Source: Neoechinorhynchus agilis | Taxonomy: Eukaryota; Acanthocephala | Assembly: GCA_051530055.1 (NCBI GenBank) | Contig: CM121341.1 | Span: forward strand, 16,120,001 to 16,184,000 | DNA: 64,000 nt | Reading direction: 5' to 3' | Part shown: positions 1 through 13,404 of the stretch, in pieces | Layout: the number at the start of each line of letters is the position of its first letter | Numbering within the stretch: the stretch's first letter is position 1 | Translations under genes and position numbers: made by a program | Notes under the pieces: model-generated | Database searches by the model: none | Seen by the model: the letters and a program-made list of their open reading frames with translations, nothing else | What the model was told of the DNA's origin: nothing

Positions 1-2268
1 CATTGATAGGATTAAGTTGACCGCAGGGTGGCTGCAAACACAAATCTTCCCACGGACTTTCGCCAACACACAGTGCTAATTCACCCAATCCCCAATCCGG
101 ACCATATTGGAATCCATAACCGACATGAGCAGGCATATCAATCTCTATAATTACATAAACACCGTGGAGTTCTGCAAAGTCTTTTAAATAAATAACATCC
201 GTCATGCTATATGTCTCACTTGAACTGTATGCGCCATACTGACTTAATCGACGTGATAAAAGATCCAATTTCAATGGAAATGAATGGCTGTCCGTAACGT
301 GCCAGTGAAATACATTCATCTTATAGTGCCCCATCACCCTCACCAATTCAGCGATATCCTCTATGGGAATAAAGTTTCGACTTGTATCCAGCATCGCTCC
401 TCGGTAATAATGCTTGGCTTCGTCAATAACCTTAGCTTCAGATGGGATCATTACACACGACTTCATGGGATCATATATTAATAATTGTTCAAGAGTCTGC
501 ATCGCATAAAATGCTCCAGAGGGGGTAAAACATTAGATCTTAATTTCTTTAATTCACGAGTTACATTTCGTATTTTATATCGAAAATGCAAATTCTAATC
601 GATCAGTAATGCTTTTTAGCAGTGATATTGCTACATATGAGAGAAACGCTCCTTATGTGGCTTAAACTAGTAACTTCTATTGATTACGCATTTTAAATCA
701 TAATTCAGACATCGATCGGACGTCGGGATAAAGTGTTCAAAAATAAGTTGCAGTTCCACAGTGATTACGAGGTAGTCGCTAAAATACATTATTAAAAAGC
801 ACAATCTTATGAAATACTACTTGATTTTCCAGCCATATGATTGATCAAGTTTTGTTTTTAAATGGTCACTTTGGAGCTGTTGTAATGATAAAGAAAAATC
901 TTTATTTTTGAGTTTTCACTGTCTTACAGCTTCCTCGAAAAATGTTTAAGCGTTGTGCGAATAAAATACTTAAACAATTCCCGAGGAAGTCGTAAGGCGA
1001 CGAAAGTATGGAAATAAAGATTCTCTTTTTCTTTGTCATTACAAAAGCGGCCTTAAGTCTCCATCTAAAAACAAAACGTATTCTTAAAAAGCAACAAACT
1101 GAGGTGATCATCCCGATAGATGTTCCAGATTTTGGAAAGCGATTTGGAAATTTATAAAAAAAATTGTCGATCGGAAGAAGAGCACATCGATTTTTTTGGA
1201 ACTGCGTTCCGACCGTGCAACATAAAAATACTTTACAGAATAAATTCGATATTTAGCCAAGAGTAAGAACACTGTATGCCAAATCGTTGCGAAACTAAAT
1301 TAATTTTTCTCAATCTAAATGAATGCAAACATTACGGAATTATCCTGGTCCAGTAATTTATAACTAACCTCTTTAAGAATGAAACATTATGACCGATGAA
1401 TTCACGGTTGATCGACTCGGCTGAGATATCTCAACCCAGCAAGCACTATGGAAAATTTAATGCAGAATGCTCTATTATCGACGAAAATTAAGAACTAATG
1501 ATATAGATCCATTAATGTTGATTGAGAGGGTAGTTTCACTGGATTTTATACTTAGTTCATATCGATCTTTAGCCAGAGGATAATTTCCAAAACTACTGAC
1601 TGGATTGAAAATTTCATTTCCATCATAATCGATCACAATTTGCACCGAACTCTTACGTTTACATTTTGTTCCTTCTGGGACCAGTTTTTCGATAGCCGAA
1701 AGGAATTCGTTTCCCAGGGATTCATGAAATCCATCTTTAAAGGCATCTCGAGTGAACATTAAGTCCACAGATCCAGGACAGAGTTCAAATTCCCCACTGG
1801 TTGTAAATTCAATTGTCGGCATAGGCCAAACCGTTGATTTGCAAAAAAGAATGCATTCTGCCAAACTAACTTGAGGTTCAAATCTCACGGGATTTAAAAG
1901 TTCCTTTATACAGATCCCACTCTTGCATCTATACGTGAATTGCTCGACATTCGTAATTTGCTGCTTAGTGACCGATAAAGCAGTCAATAGCAGAATCTAA
2001 ATGTCAAATCTAATCAAGTTTCTCGGTGTGAGAACTTTATCGAATTTGGATATGAGTGTGATAATTATCTGATTATCTGTTTTATCCTTTTCTATCTCAA
2101 GAACATTGCCAGTATTTTTGGAATGACAAAGAGGCGTGAATGTTTTGAGTCGATAAGCCACTTCAACGCTACTATCAAGAACAAAATAGACGTTTGATTG
2201 TTTCAAGTGGTTAATTATTGCAACTTATGAAATATCAAGAGCCACACACTTACCACAGCAGAAAACAT
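1..2268 (-). CDS. hex: Beta-hexosaminidase (GH20), N-terminal part, cut by window start
   Basis: Lysosomal or secreted glycosidase that removes terminal GlcNAc/GalNAc. I place three exons. Exon 1 (2254-2268) encodes MFSAV; exon 2 (about 1508-1996) opens with ILLLTALSV, so the two make a signal peptide across a canonical intron (1997-2253). Exon 2 carries the N-terminal GH20b-like domain (LAECILFCKSTVWP, YPLAKDRYELSIKSS). Exon 3 (1 to about 517) enters the catalytic barrel: GAFYAMQTLEQLL, YYRGAMLDTSRNF, NVFHWHVTDSHSFPL, VYVIIEIDMPAH. The catalytic Asp-Glu pair lies beyond the window. The exon 2/3 junction has no usable GT-AG pair; both sides carry TGGA and the intron holds a 16-bp inverted repeat (see findings). 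The family is certain, the exact splice sites are not. Confidence 0.88.
518..1507 (-). other. Putative non-canonical intron of hexosaminidase with inverted-repeat ends
   Basis: Between conserved exons 2 and 3, the 3' flank before the GAF codons has no AG in a usable phase and the 5' side has no good GT. On the plus strand 531-546 reads CATTAGATCTTAATTT. The minus strand of 1485-1500 reads CATTAGTTCTTAATTT, so the two ends can pair at 15 of 16 positions. A shared TGGA at both exon edges makes the exact cut ambiguous. Splicing is inferred. Confidence 0.5.
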
Positions 2269-3936
2269 TTCGAACCAAAAATACCATAACGTAATACAAC
2301 GTGGGTCTTAAACTTTTAAGAACTATTAGATCATCAACTAACAGATCTGATTCATTCAAAACGTTGGAAAGACTTAAACAAATGTACGAAAAATGATACA
2401 TGTCTTTTTACACCGAATAGGTAGCGTATGCGATTCATAATCCTTTCGCACTCTTCGAAATCTAATCTCATTCTGTCATCTAGAGATAAATCCGACATGG
2501 TAACCTTTCAAAGAGTTGATCATATTTGGTACTTTCAGACGATCCCATCAATGGCTATTTTATGCACAAGATGCTGACCTCGATAATGCAACCAATGACC
2601 GTACAAAGAAAGATGCTTTACAAGATGTAAACGGAAGCACATGTAAACATCAAAGGGAAAAATTTAATTGGAGAAAACCTATAATTATCCTCGCTTCGCA
2701 AAGCAAAGATAATAATTTACATCTGATGAATGTTATTGATTTACCTTTTTAATAGTAAGCAACTCCCAACTCTTTTCGTAATTCGTCTAATCTTAAATAC
2801 TTGAAATTTTTATTCGGAAAATTTAGTTAATCAGCAAATTTGAAAAATATTTTTGACTATGGCAAATAATTCAGAAGAAAATTTATAAAAATTTAACAGA
2901 AATGAATATTGAGACAGAAGAGTTATTTAGGTCTTCACCAGGTAAAGAATTTTTTATTAAGGACAACAGGAATCTCGTCCCCAACGTTGCTATTTTTTAC
3001 ATGCTGCGAGCGTCGGCGACTTTAATTTTTTACCATTATAAAATCAAATGACTCTTTTAACCTCTTAATTTGATTTATAATCAAAAGATAGTTCTAATAA
3101 AAATAAATATTTAATGGGAAAATTTATGGCAAAATGCTCTTTTAACATCTCAAGTATGCATCAAACTAAAGTGAAATTTTTCTTTCAAAAAAACTAAGAT
3201 GAAATAATGTAATTTCTTAGAAGTAATCATTCACAAAAAAAAATTTTCACTAATGTCATTTTTCTCAAATTTCACAACATGAAGAAACCAAAGCGTTCGT
3301 GTCCTAATCTTATTAATAATTCAACGGATGTTTCAACAATGTTCGAATAAATAGGATTTAGAGCATAATGCCACCCGAGAGCACAAGGCGCCTATTAAAA
3401 TGGTATTAATGCACTTAGGCACTAGACTATGGAAGATTTAATAAATTCAACACAAGCAATAAACACATACTCGGGTTATCACACATTGAAGCTGGACATT
3501 AATCCAAATTGAAGTAGTTGACCAGTCAGCCATGTTTAATTTTATTTACTAGTCTCAATGGACATTATAGATTTCTAAAACAATACAAATCGTCTATACT
3601 GGGAGTGGTGCATCAATAATGCACAGATTTGTATATTTTTTACGATTGCTTAATTTTTCACATTAGGAGATACCAATTAATATTACTGACAGGCCATGTT
3701 TTCAGACAAAGATCCGCTAATGATTTTGTTAATTAACAAGTGATCGGCTGACAGATCAACACGTCAAATGTTCATAGGAAGCAGTCGCCGAGGTAAGGTG
3801 ACAATTTCGTTTGATCTTACAAAAATCCATTAGCACGCACAGGGCGATATTAAGAAAAAATTAAAGCTCGGCGTAAACAAATAAATTTTTTATTTATAAT
3901 CGACGACGGATCTGGAATTTACAAGATTGTCGAAAA
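2269..3936. other. Intergenic between hexosaminidase and MEIS
   Basis: AT-rich and without a supportable gene; the small frames lack family resemblance. About 2930-2995 is a diverged half-copy of the foldback repeat at 27.9 kb (shared pattern: gtcttcacc.ggtaaa, then gaatctcgtc). The last part is probably MEIS 3' UTR. Confidence 0.5.
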
Positions 3937-6836
3937 TTATGGGATTGGTGGATGCGGTGGCGACTGGCCTCCGTTAGATGGCATCAGTCCATAGTTCGTC
4001 TGACCCGGGTAATGTTGTGCCGCAGCTGCCGCAGCTGCGGCAGCGGCGGCTGCAGCAGCAGCTGGGTTCACCATTAGTTGTGGATGAAACAATGATCCAG
4101 CAGCTGAAGCATTTGAGTGACTAGGTGATTGTGGAGGTTGTTGCATGGAAGGGGGCAAATGTACAGGGTGCGGAAATCTTCTAAACGCTCCATAGCTATC
4201 ATCCCCATTGTTCAACGATTGAGTGAATGCTTCGTCCATATAATAATTATGAGGCATTGAATGACCAATCGGCTGTTGATGCTGTTGATAAGCAACGGCT
4301 CGAGCAGCGGCTGCCGCTGCCATAACCTCAAACCCCGTAGCTGGGGAACTGACGGAATATAATGAAGGGACTTGAGGAGGAGGCGGAATTTGAGTGCCAT
4401 GATCGTTCCCAGGAATATATCGAGCTGCTGCAAGATAGTCGCTATAGTCCATTGATCCTTGATTATGCCCACCGTTAGCCATTGACATTGCGACCATTGA
4501 GTTTTGGGGCAATTGAGCTTGACAAGTGTAATTAAATTTATTTCTACTAAAAAAAATAATTATAACATACCAGACCTAGCTGATTGGTCGATCATAGGCT
4601 GTACAATTCTTCGTCGAGCATTTATAAACCTAAATAAATATTGGAGAAAAGTGGGCAATAAAGTAATAAAATCTAAATAATAAAGGCGGGAATCCAATGA
4701 TATTAAACGAGAAGTTTCAGTGTACGAGCAAATAAAATTCTTCAAGATGTACTTGAGTAGGAATTCAGCTCCACTTAACGAAAAGATCAACGATGCGCAT
4801 CATAAAATAAATTCGCTTGAGTTGTTAATAATATCCGAGAAAATTTAGACTCGACAAAGCGGCAATTAATCATATGGGAATCAGCGGATCGCAGAACACA
4901 TGTCTGGACCTTTACCAAATCTCATAATGAGAATTTAATCGTTATTGTAGGTAGACCTAGATGTGGATAGCGACTAAATCTAGGTCAGCTGGGCTGCGTC
5001 CGGAATAATCTAAGGACTGCTTGTCATACGGAGAGCATAGCAAGATATCTTTCAGGCATTTTCAGCTTCTAGTGATTGATAACATGTGTGTGGGATATTC
5101 GGAAGGAGATGGAACCAGGCGGAACGGAGCATGACGGCCAAAGACAAGAATTAAAGCCGCGAAAGCAATAAAAAGAATTCGTCGGAATCTAACCAGTTAT
5201 TAACTTGCAAAATAGTCAATCCTGTTTGCTCAGCCAACTGCTTCTTTTGTTCTTCAGTTGGATATGGATGCTGAAATAAAAAAATTAAATTTGTTTAAAA
5301 GAAAAGTAAACTCACGTTTAAATTTTTAAACAGCCAATCTCTTAACATATTTGTTGCATATTTAGGGAAAATCCCTCGTTTTCGTGGACGACGCCTGTTA
5401 TCATTTCCTTCGCTGTAATTCGTCGAAGCTTGAGCTGATAAAACTTCATCGTTATTATCCCGGTCATCCAAAAGTCGCTTTCGCGGTACTGAAGAGGTGG
5501 ATGTTGACTCGTTGGACTTTAAAAGAGGAACGCCGTGGTCCTCGACTCGATTCGCACGATTGTTAGTCTGCGGAACATAGTAAACTTGTGCATCGTCCGA
5601 CAATTGTCGCATGACATTATTGCAAAAAATATTTGCACGCGAATCTGAGTTCGTAGTCGGTCCGACGGGTGGCGGAGGCAAATATTGACCACCGTGATCG
5701 GGATTATCAGGATGGTTATTTCTCTGGTGGTAAAGAACCGGATTTGAATTATCTGGGTAACTTAATCCACCAACTTGACCAGTGATGTTCATCGAATTCA
5801 TCGACGGAATATATACGCTTGCATGCTGATTGTAAAAATCTTCTGATGATGCGACACGACAAAACTCTTCATCTGGCTTTTCTTTGGCAGAATTGCGATT
5901 TCCTTGAGATCCATTTGTTTGTTGAGATTCGTCTGCTATTAGCTCCGTCGGTAATTTTCCCTTTAGACAGCTAATGTATCGATGACAGAAATTATCACAT
6001 AATTCGAAGACCTTTCATTTTAACATTAAAATAGCGACGTAAATCTTTTAACGCATGCTCACCTTGTCCAACTCAAGTAAATGGAAACGAAATACTCTAA
6101 TCGCCTGCAAGATGAGAGCATCGACGTCTGAATAATTATTTTTATTATTTTGACCGTCAGCCAATTTGACAGGCGAAGTAGAAATCTGAATTTTTGGATG
6201 ATTTTCTTTTGTTGGAAAGGTCGGCACTACCTCGGTTACGAACTGTTTTATCTCCTCATTGAAAGAGTTAGCTGAACAAATTTCATTTGATCCTCCATGT
6301 CTTGGAGTGCAAGTAGCGGTAGTGCATTTTTCGAAAGCATTATTTAACAGTGGGAAAAGTGGATGGCTAGAAAAGGATTTAAAAAATAAGTTGAGTTTTT
6401 GACGCAGTAAAGACATACCTGTAAATCATTTCCTTGTCAAGAGTTGTCAGCCCGGCCGGGTTGAAAAGTCCGACAGTTGTCGCGTTGGCAGACGTCGTCG
6501 AACATCCGACAGATTCTGCTTTAAATTTTGACGTTGGGTGATTGGCGGTGGAGTTAGTGGCAGCATTGACGATATTTCTTGGTTTACAAACAAATCTCTC
6601 ATTGTTACTGTGCGATTTTAGTTGGTGGCAAAAGTATTTTTGATGACATGAATTTACTTACTCGTAACAAGATTGCACTTGCAGCGAATCACCGTCTGAC
6701 TGTGGACTGGATTCATGCCTTTTTGACGAACCACTCAATGTCTAAATTTAATTGGCGTTGGCGATAAAAGACGCTAACTGAGGGGAGATAGTATGGCAGG
6801 TACCTGCACTTGACTGTTGGTCACTTGGGCAGTCAT
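3937..6836 (-). CDS. Meis/hth: MEIS/Homothorax-family TALE homeobox transcription factor
   Basis: Nuclear transcription factor and partner of PBC and Hox proteins. Eight exons (minus strand): 6836-6804, 6741-6662, 6577-6419, 6366-6063, 6011-5316, 5270-5194, 4629-4576 and about 4520-3937. The MEINOX domain spans exons 3-5: LDKEMIYS joins [14 protein letters not shown], then [18 protein letters not shown] and [18 protein letters not shown]. The homeodomain spans exons 5-7: [53 protein letters not shown]. The last exon is poly-alanine, proline and histidine rich. The first codons follow an acceptor-like ttttag three bases before ATG (6836). Most introns are 43-60 nt GT-AG. The junction of the last two exons is uncertain: frame and GT-AG disagree by one base unless a 29-nt intron is used. 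Confidence 0.93.
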
Positions 6837-9800
6837 TGTCTAAAACGATGAGTATGATGGATGCACACGGAATACTTGGACCGTCAATCTGTCAAGGGCG
6901 AAGGCGGACTGTCTGCTTTTGTTTCTTGGCTGGTGATTAATGTTGCCACGGCTGTTGCAACGGCAGCTAAAAGAGTATAGACAACACTGGGTTGTAAGGC
7001 ACATACACATATGAGAAGACGAAAAATGATTGACGGGAGCAAGCCCCCTTTGCTCCCTCCTAAAACTACAAAAATGTACGTTACACGTCTCCTGCACAAG
7101 AGGGATGGCAGTCGACTGCCACTTTATCGATGACAAGAAGCATAAAGAGCATTGTGGCTGAGAAGGCCTCAGCTGGGCCTGTCAATCAACGAATAAGAGC
7201 AAAGGGAGGAAATACCGACGCTATAATGCCTTCCCAACTCCTCACCAACCCGCCAACTACATCAAAGCATACGCGCGCGAACCTAGACAGCCAATCATAT
7301 TTCAGAGTCGTGCAGTGCGGTTTTGACTGATTAGTACTGTCAGAAAATGACGGCGGATACGGGCTTAACGCGAGTGCAGATTACCTCTCGGCGAAAAGAA
7401 TTCCGCCTCGGAGTATAACACCCAACGTACAGATATTTGTCGAAAAGTCTAACACATCTCCACACACATGAACGGGTGGTGCCTCTCTTTCATCAATATT
7501 GAACACCCGGCGGAAGTGATGATTTCGACAATGGAGCTTGGCAAGAAGTTCTGAGCTTCATAAAACAGAAAAGGACATGATATGACAGGTTGTGATTAAG
7601 ATGGCGTGTCAGGAAACAAAGAAGCCAAAAACGGTGGCACCTCAATTGAGTCATCGTATCTTCGTGGATCGAGAGGAGCAATTGTGGGACGCACAAGTGA
7701 AAGCTGTCTAAAACCGACAGCGTCTTTTGTGTAAATTTCCCTATATCACACGCATATATGTTTGGTAGTGTTGGTGGTGGGTATGCGGGATGAGTACGAC
7801 ATGTCCTTAATTTTTTTACGACGTTTATCGTCCCTAACAAACTATTCGTCTCGCTAGCAAAGATTTTTGAAACAAAATTTCAAATGCAAATCGTATCTTT
7901 TAAGCACGAATTTGTATTTTAAGATTTATAAAGAGAAAAAATTGTTAGGGGGCGTGTCCTTAGTGTCAAATCGCATGATTTAATTGGTGATCTTACAGTC
8001 AAGAGCGAAATAAAGATAATCTCAGAAATAAGATTCTTTACTATTCAATTGAGTGAATGATTAAAACGTGACAGCAATTGTTCAGTCAGGCGTAATTACC
8101 TTTTATAGCAAAATAACAATAAAGTTCTTGACCGTTATTATTACACACCCAGACTTACGAAATTGTTTTTGACTTCCAACTGTTCACCACCCACTGGTAG
8201 CTTGAATATTAATATTTGCAACAGTTGCCTTAACGGCTTTTAATTCTGACATTCGTCAAGATTAACGGACAATTAAATGGTGGATGTAAAAAGGTTCCGC
8301 CTGGTAGCAACTACTCATAACGGCTTGTCACTCAAGCTATGCATCACCGATTTTGCTTAACTACTTCAAGTAGACACTCGTCGTTGATTTTGTGATCAGC
8401 AGCGTTGGTCACTGATCATTTGCTTGATTTAGCTGTCGGTACATCTTAACGAAATTTGGGCAATATTGGACAAAATCACAGAAATGATAAGACGCTTAGT
8501 TTAGTAAGGCTATCTGTCAAAATGTTTACCTGTCGTCTCGACCTTTGAAATCTAGAATGTCACTTGACATTTGACTATTTTCTCAACTAGAGAATGCTTG
8601 TTTCATTGGTCTAAAATGAAATAGTATCTATTGCTCGGATTCCAGCTTTTAATTAACAATAATATCGGATTAGGGGGTTACAAAGTCCGTCATGGTGGAT
8701 TGTGTTCGTTGATTAATGTGACAGCGCCGGTGAATTATGGAAAATCATGGCGTCGCGTTTGATCGGTGACAAGCAAAACATTCTTAGCGGCCAGATCGAT
8801 TTACTAAGCTCGCAATAGTCAAAACAGCACTAATAACCTAATTTAAGGCCACGTGGAATTCACTGATGGCCGCTTGTGTTCCTCTAAGCTAAATACATTT
8901 AAACCTGGGATTTATATGGAAATTGTTAGTAGAGCCAGAACAATCCATTTCTTTGCTGATAAGGCGGAACTGGGTCGTGGGAACGTTCTGTAGTTAGCTG
9001 GATCCACGACGATTAGTCAAGGTGTTCGCGTATGCATAATTTGTAATATCTGGAATTGATTAAAACGTTGCCAGAATGTCTTGAAAAAATGCTATTTATT
9101 TTCGCCACCATACCAGTGTCAACTTCTCATGAATTTTAATACGAATACAGACTGAAGTTTATATGAAAGCTCGCGTTTCCTTTCGAGCTAATGGGTAAAT
9201 TAAGCTCATCTGTAAACTCATTTGTCTTGTAGATCGCAAATCTCTGGTATCCCATTGTTAAATAGCACTGTAGTTAATCTGATCGTAGGGATGTTGATTG
9301 AATTCGCGACTTGTAAAACAACACCGAAATGCTGAGCTGTGATTGGATGGAGATCGTATGGTCTTCAAGATGTTCGAAAGAAAATTTTTAGTTAGCGGCT
9401 GCATTTTTAGAAACGTGATTCGAGTTAGGGAGTCAAATTCTTTTTATAATTCTCAAAGCTAATGTCACAAATGTACAATATTTATTTTAACTGTAATGTT
9501 CTATAATCAGCGGCAAAAATTTGTTCCTTAAAAAAATTAAAACTATGCGCTGCTTAATATTGAATAATTTTTACGTATTAGCCTTTAGAGAATATCAACA
9601 ATCAGCGTCTAAGTTCAATTAGCGTCTAAGTTCTAGGTAAAAGCATCATTAATATTTACTTTAAATAAGATGTACCAAAGGCTGTACAAAAGAAGAATGA
9701 TGAATTAAGAAGAATAAATACATATTAAGAACATCTAAAATAAAATTTGCTTTGCTTGAAAATTGAATTATTCGTGTTTTTTATATGGCAGAAAAATTGA

Positions 9801-10435
9801 AGTAATTTATTAGGTTCGATATTTCGGAACAACCTTGTGCCTTTTATCAAGATTGTTTGAAATTTTTTACGACTTCAAGGCGATCCATCAGAAATGGCAA
9901 TATTACAATTATTCGAACGTTCATAATGCGCCCGCATTTCTCGGGAAAATGAAGAATTCATTGATCTTTGACAATCTTCATTACTCTGAGAAGGTCACTG
10001 TGCTTCCGATAAGTACAAATGTGATGAGAAAGTTTCGATCTCATCACTTGTATAATGATTTATTACTCTTTAACTAAGAAAGACGACCATAAGCTCGTTT
10101 TAATTCATTCGGCCACTTTTCTGCATTTATGTTGTATTCTCTTCAACAGTCCTTGACAAAAGCAGAATGTTGTCCTTATCTACATCTGTTGCTGATAAGC
10201 AATTCCCTTGTTTCCACGACGCAAGGCAGTGAAAACTTCATAAAAACACGATGCTTATTCCGGGCATTTAGTGTCCATATATTGAGCCACAAATGTTCCT
10301 TACGTATGCTGTTTCCCCGCTTGCAGCACCTTTCTCCTCGTTGGAACCAGTAGCAAAAACATAGGCGTATGCAAGGGAAATACGAAGTACGATAATCGTT
10401 TTGATAGCGAACAATACTTAAGGAACACCATTTCA
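6837..10435. other. Gene-free region upstream of MEIS
   Basis: No coding region I can support. About 7000-7850 is richer in G+C than its surroundings and contains several short overlapping frames without family resemblance; it may be an old transposable element or regulatory DNA. About 9780-9865 resembles one half of the foldback repeat found in the ASPP intron (cgatatttcgg followed by a tttatc..gattgttt stretch). The rest is AT-rich and featureless to my reading. Confidence 0.4.
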
Positions 10436-10762
10436 ATGGATGATCCAGTTAGCATCACTCAAAGCACAATTGTCCGTCATTTCAACACAAAACCCGAGGA
10501 CGTAACTATTGAAATGAGCGATATGCCGAGGACAATGCAAGTCCAGGCCATCCAGGCTGCTCGGAATCTTGTAAAAGATATAACCAATGGCCCTACGGAT
10601 ATTGCTATATCTTTAAAGAAACGATTCGATGCACTGTATGGCAGAGCGTGGCACTGTATAGTAGGAAAGGATTATAGCACATTCGTCACTCAAGAACCGG
10701 AAACTTTCATATACTTTTACGTTCACCGTTATGCCATCGCGCTATACAGATGTGGCATTTAA
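10436..10762 (+). CDS. Dynein light chain, LC8 type
   Basis: Single-exon, 108 residues. From about residue 24 it follows the LC8/DLC fold: IEMSDMPRTMQVQAIQAA in helix 1, DIAISLKKRFDALYG in helix 2, then the signature WHCIVGKDYSTFVTQ and FIYFYVHRYAIALYRCG strands that form the dimer interface and peptide groove. LC8 proteins are about 89 residues, so this one has an N-terminal extension of about 20 residues and is diverged (the usual GxxFGS is GKDYST). It is probably a paralogue rather than the main LC8 gene. Role: cargo or subunit hub of dynein and other complexes. No trans-splice-like acceptor abuts its ATG. Confidence 0.88.
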   Translation: MDDPVSITQSTIVRHFNTKPEDVTIEMSDMPRTMQVQAIQAARNLVKDITNGPTDIAISLKKRFDALYGRAWHCIVGKDYSTFVTQEPETFIYFYVHRYAIALYRCGI

Positions 10763-11499
10763 AGGTTTGTTTTGTGCCTTGTATTTTGAAAACAATAAAC
10801 GCTTTGAACTCGAATATTTGTGCCTACAAAGCCTATCAGCTATTATTTACAGTTTTCCTTCTTCACGACAATCACGAGAGATTTATTAATGCGTTTAATT
10901 CGGCTGAGAGCATCCTACTATAAAATTATGATAAAATTCAATTTCCGGCATTCTGGTTGCCACCCACAATGTTAGTTGGGCATGCGTTAAACAACGCCTT
11001 AGACGATCCAAATAGTTTCCGGGAATAAACCCGCTTAATACGGGTGACATCGTATGAGAAGGATGTCTTTGGACGTCCCTAGACTGAAAGTTAAATAAGC
11101 ATTATCACGTTGACTGAGGTGGTACATGAGTCGAACTAATGCAATCATAATTCCAGTGCAATCAAGCATCCGGGGCTTTAATTTATGGTTTCCAATTAAT
11201 CTGAAAAGTGTGCGTGTAATAATGACCTATTCTACATGATAATTGGCGACACAGAAACAATAAGTCTTTTGTTAATTTCGTCACAAAATGTCAATTCATG
11301 GCGCTAACTATAGCAAAGTTAATCAAATAAAACCCATATTATTCAATAAAAACGCAATCGATACCCGTACGATGAAGAACTGTGCCGGAGCTATTGGGTT
11401 TATCCTCCCCTAAAGCGATCAAGGAAATCGAGGATCAGTCTAACCTCAAATTCAGATTCCTCTTCAAATTAAAGAAGACAGGTAAAGCGCCGATTTAGA
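10763..11499. other. Intergenic
   Basis: The dynein light chain 3' UTR probably ends soon after the aataaa at about 10793. The remainder is AT-rich with no supportable gene. Confidence 0.5.
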
Positions 11500-13295
11500 T
11501 CAAATGGAGTTGTTACGCACACGACATTGGATTTTACAATTTATGGAAATTGACATAACCAAGAATACAACACGGAATCGAACTTCAAATATCAAAAATA
11601 AGACGTATGCCTCCATTGGATCCAATGGAGGCATTGGTGTCAAAACCGTCCGAACAAGGTGCCAACATGTTGCTTTTCTCAGACGACCATTACATGCCAA
11701 CATGGAGGATGTGAAGGATTCCATAGAAGCTACTATAAAGGATGTCCGAGTTTCAGGTTGTACGTTGATGCCTGCATATCGGATTCCACGGTTAAAAAGG
11801 CTACAATCAAGATCCAAATATATGCCCGATAATTCAGGAGAAGGCCATCGATTTGGTTTCGAATAAGACAACTTTACAGCCACTCAATGAAGAGGATTTA
11901 TGTCGAAAGATATCCGAGAAAGTTATACGAGAAGTTACGCGTCGGCTTACGACGTTGTTTAAGAATCTTACAAATCAATTACCGCAACAAATTCAGCAAC
12001 CGATAACACTTGCGACCTCGGCGAACGCCACCAATCTGACACCTCCAGCGATTATTCAGCCAGGAGGATATTCATCAAGAGGTAAACGCTCCAAGTACAA
12101 AATTCAACGTTCCGGCAAGTAGGCTATTCACCAGCGATTGAGATGATGTGATGGATACTTGCGGAGGTCGCTCTTTGAATGCCTAGTTGGTCCTACAGAG
12201 CGCCGCTTAAGATTTACTGCCTACAATGGAACTCGCATGAGCCGCGGCTTTAAATAGATTTAACTTTTTTACGAATACTAAAGAGGATATTATTTGTCTT
12301 TAGGAAGTCAAGAAGGCAGCAGTAGTATAATAACAATTCCTACCTCCGGCTTTATTATTGGAATGCGATAGCACCTCTTATTCAAAACTATGTTATCAAA
12401 AGTTTATCATTTGCTTTATTCCAAATTCAGTGTGGAACCCGGGATCATATGTAGACATCCAATATGGACATTTTGAGTAACCTATTAAATATTAGCAACA
12501 TTTACTTGTAGGGGATTTCAATGACCCCTCGGGTAAATGGACCAAAGCTTCTGACAATTTAGAGGATACACACGAATTCATAAACCCTTCGAAATCAACT
12601 TTTCACTGAGTGTCATGTAATCAACATTCCTGGTTGGACGACTGTTTCGCTCAGTCAATCTTTTGGGACCATTAACACTGCACCAGTTGGGGACTGGTTG
12701 ATTTTTTATCTCTTTTGAGGTATCTTGATGAAGGAGATATTGACTTCGAGGATATTTTACAGGTTTGAGATGAAATTACGAAGATGTCATCGAGCAATTA
12801 AAGTGCATCAAGTAAATGCGCGGAACGTTGAATTAGACATTTGATAGTATTGGACGCGTATCAACCTCTCACAGAAGATTCAACTCGTAAAATCTTAAAT
12901 CCGATTTTAGGCCTATATCGATCCAGAATTCGATGGTTTCAATCTATGAGTTGGCCATAGCCAACTACTTGATGGAGTTTTGTATAGAGAAGGAAATCAT
13001 CAGTCCGAATTGCAATGGTTTTTCCTATGTGTATCAGTCATATCGGCTGTGAATGAAATCTACTACTCCCTTTTGCACGAAACTGGTTTATACAAATACT
13101 TAATCATCGATAGAAAATCCTTCGCGATAATCCAATTGTCCAAGAGATTGAAACGAATCACTGGCCTTCCGAGATCAGGAGCATTCCTCCTACAAAACAT
13201 AAGTCTCGTTGTGCAACAGGGGAACGCTGCATCCGTCCTTTCGTCCGTTACACCAGGACAGCAGCTGAGTTATCTAGAGCGGTGGTGTGAATGAT
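11500..13295 (+). mobile_element. Degraded LINE (ORF1 plus endonuclease remnants) ending in a QRGNAASV-type 3' end
   Basis: 11500-12122 holds ORF1-like remains (EEDLCRKISEKVIREVTRRL, a short helical segment). At 12215-12320 frames give YNGTRMSRGF and NTKEDIICL, which resemble the start of an APE-type endonuclease (N-RG, then the QE-VK position). At 12505 VGDFNDPSGKW fits the endonuclease GDFN motif. No reverse transcriptase core remains. The end, 13095-13295, encodes TGLPRSGAFLLQNISLVVQQ followed by GNAASVLSSV, the C-terminal motif shared with the element at 46.3 kb, so this may be two elements run together. Many frame breaks; clearly dead. Confidence 0.6.
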
Positions 13296-13404
13296 CTAAC
13301 GTGTTTTGCGAAATTAGAATTGTAGTGAGCATATTCCAGAGTATGACATATTTTATTTGAAGTATTTAATCAGGTAACCTCGCCTCATCAGTCATCTAAA
13401 ATAA

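Noticed and set aside
1997-2206. 69-codon minus-strand frame MKQSNVYFVLDSS ending just before hexosaminidase exon 2
   Set aside because: It fills most of the canonical intron 1 and ends exactly at the acceptor TAG; the signal peptide is formed by splicing over it.
6840-7136. Overlapping minus-strand frames upstream of MEIS
   Set aside because: The MEIS start at 6836 is fixed by splicing to the MEINOX exons; these frames have no family and overlap each other.
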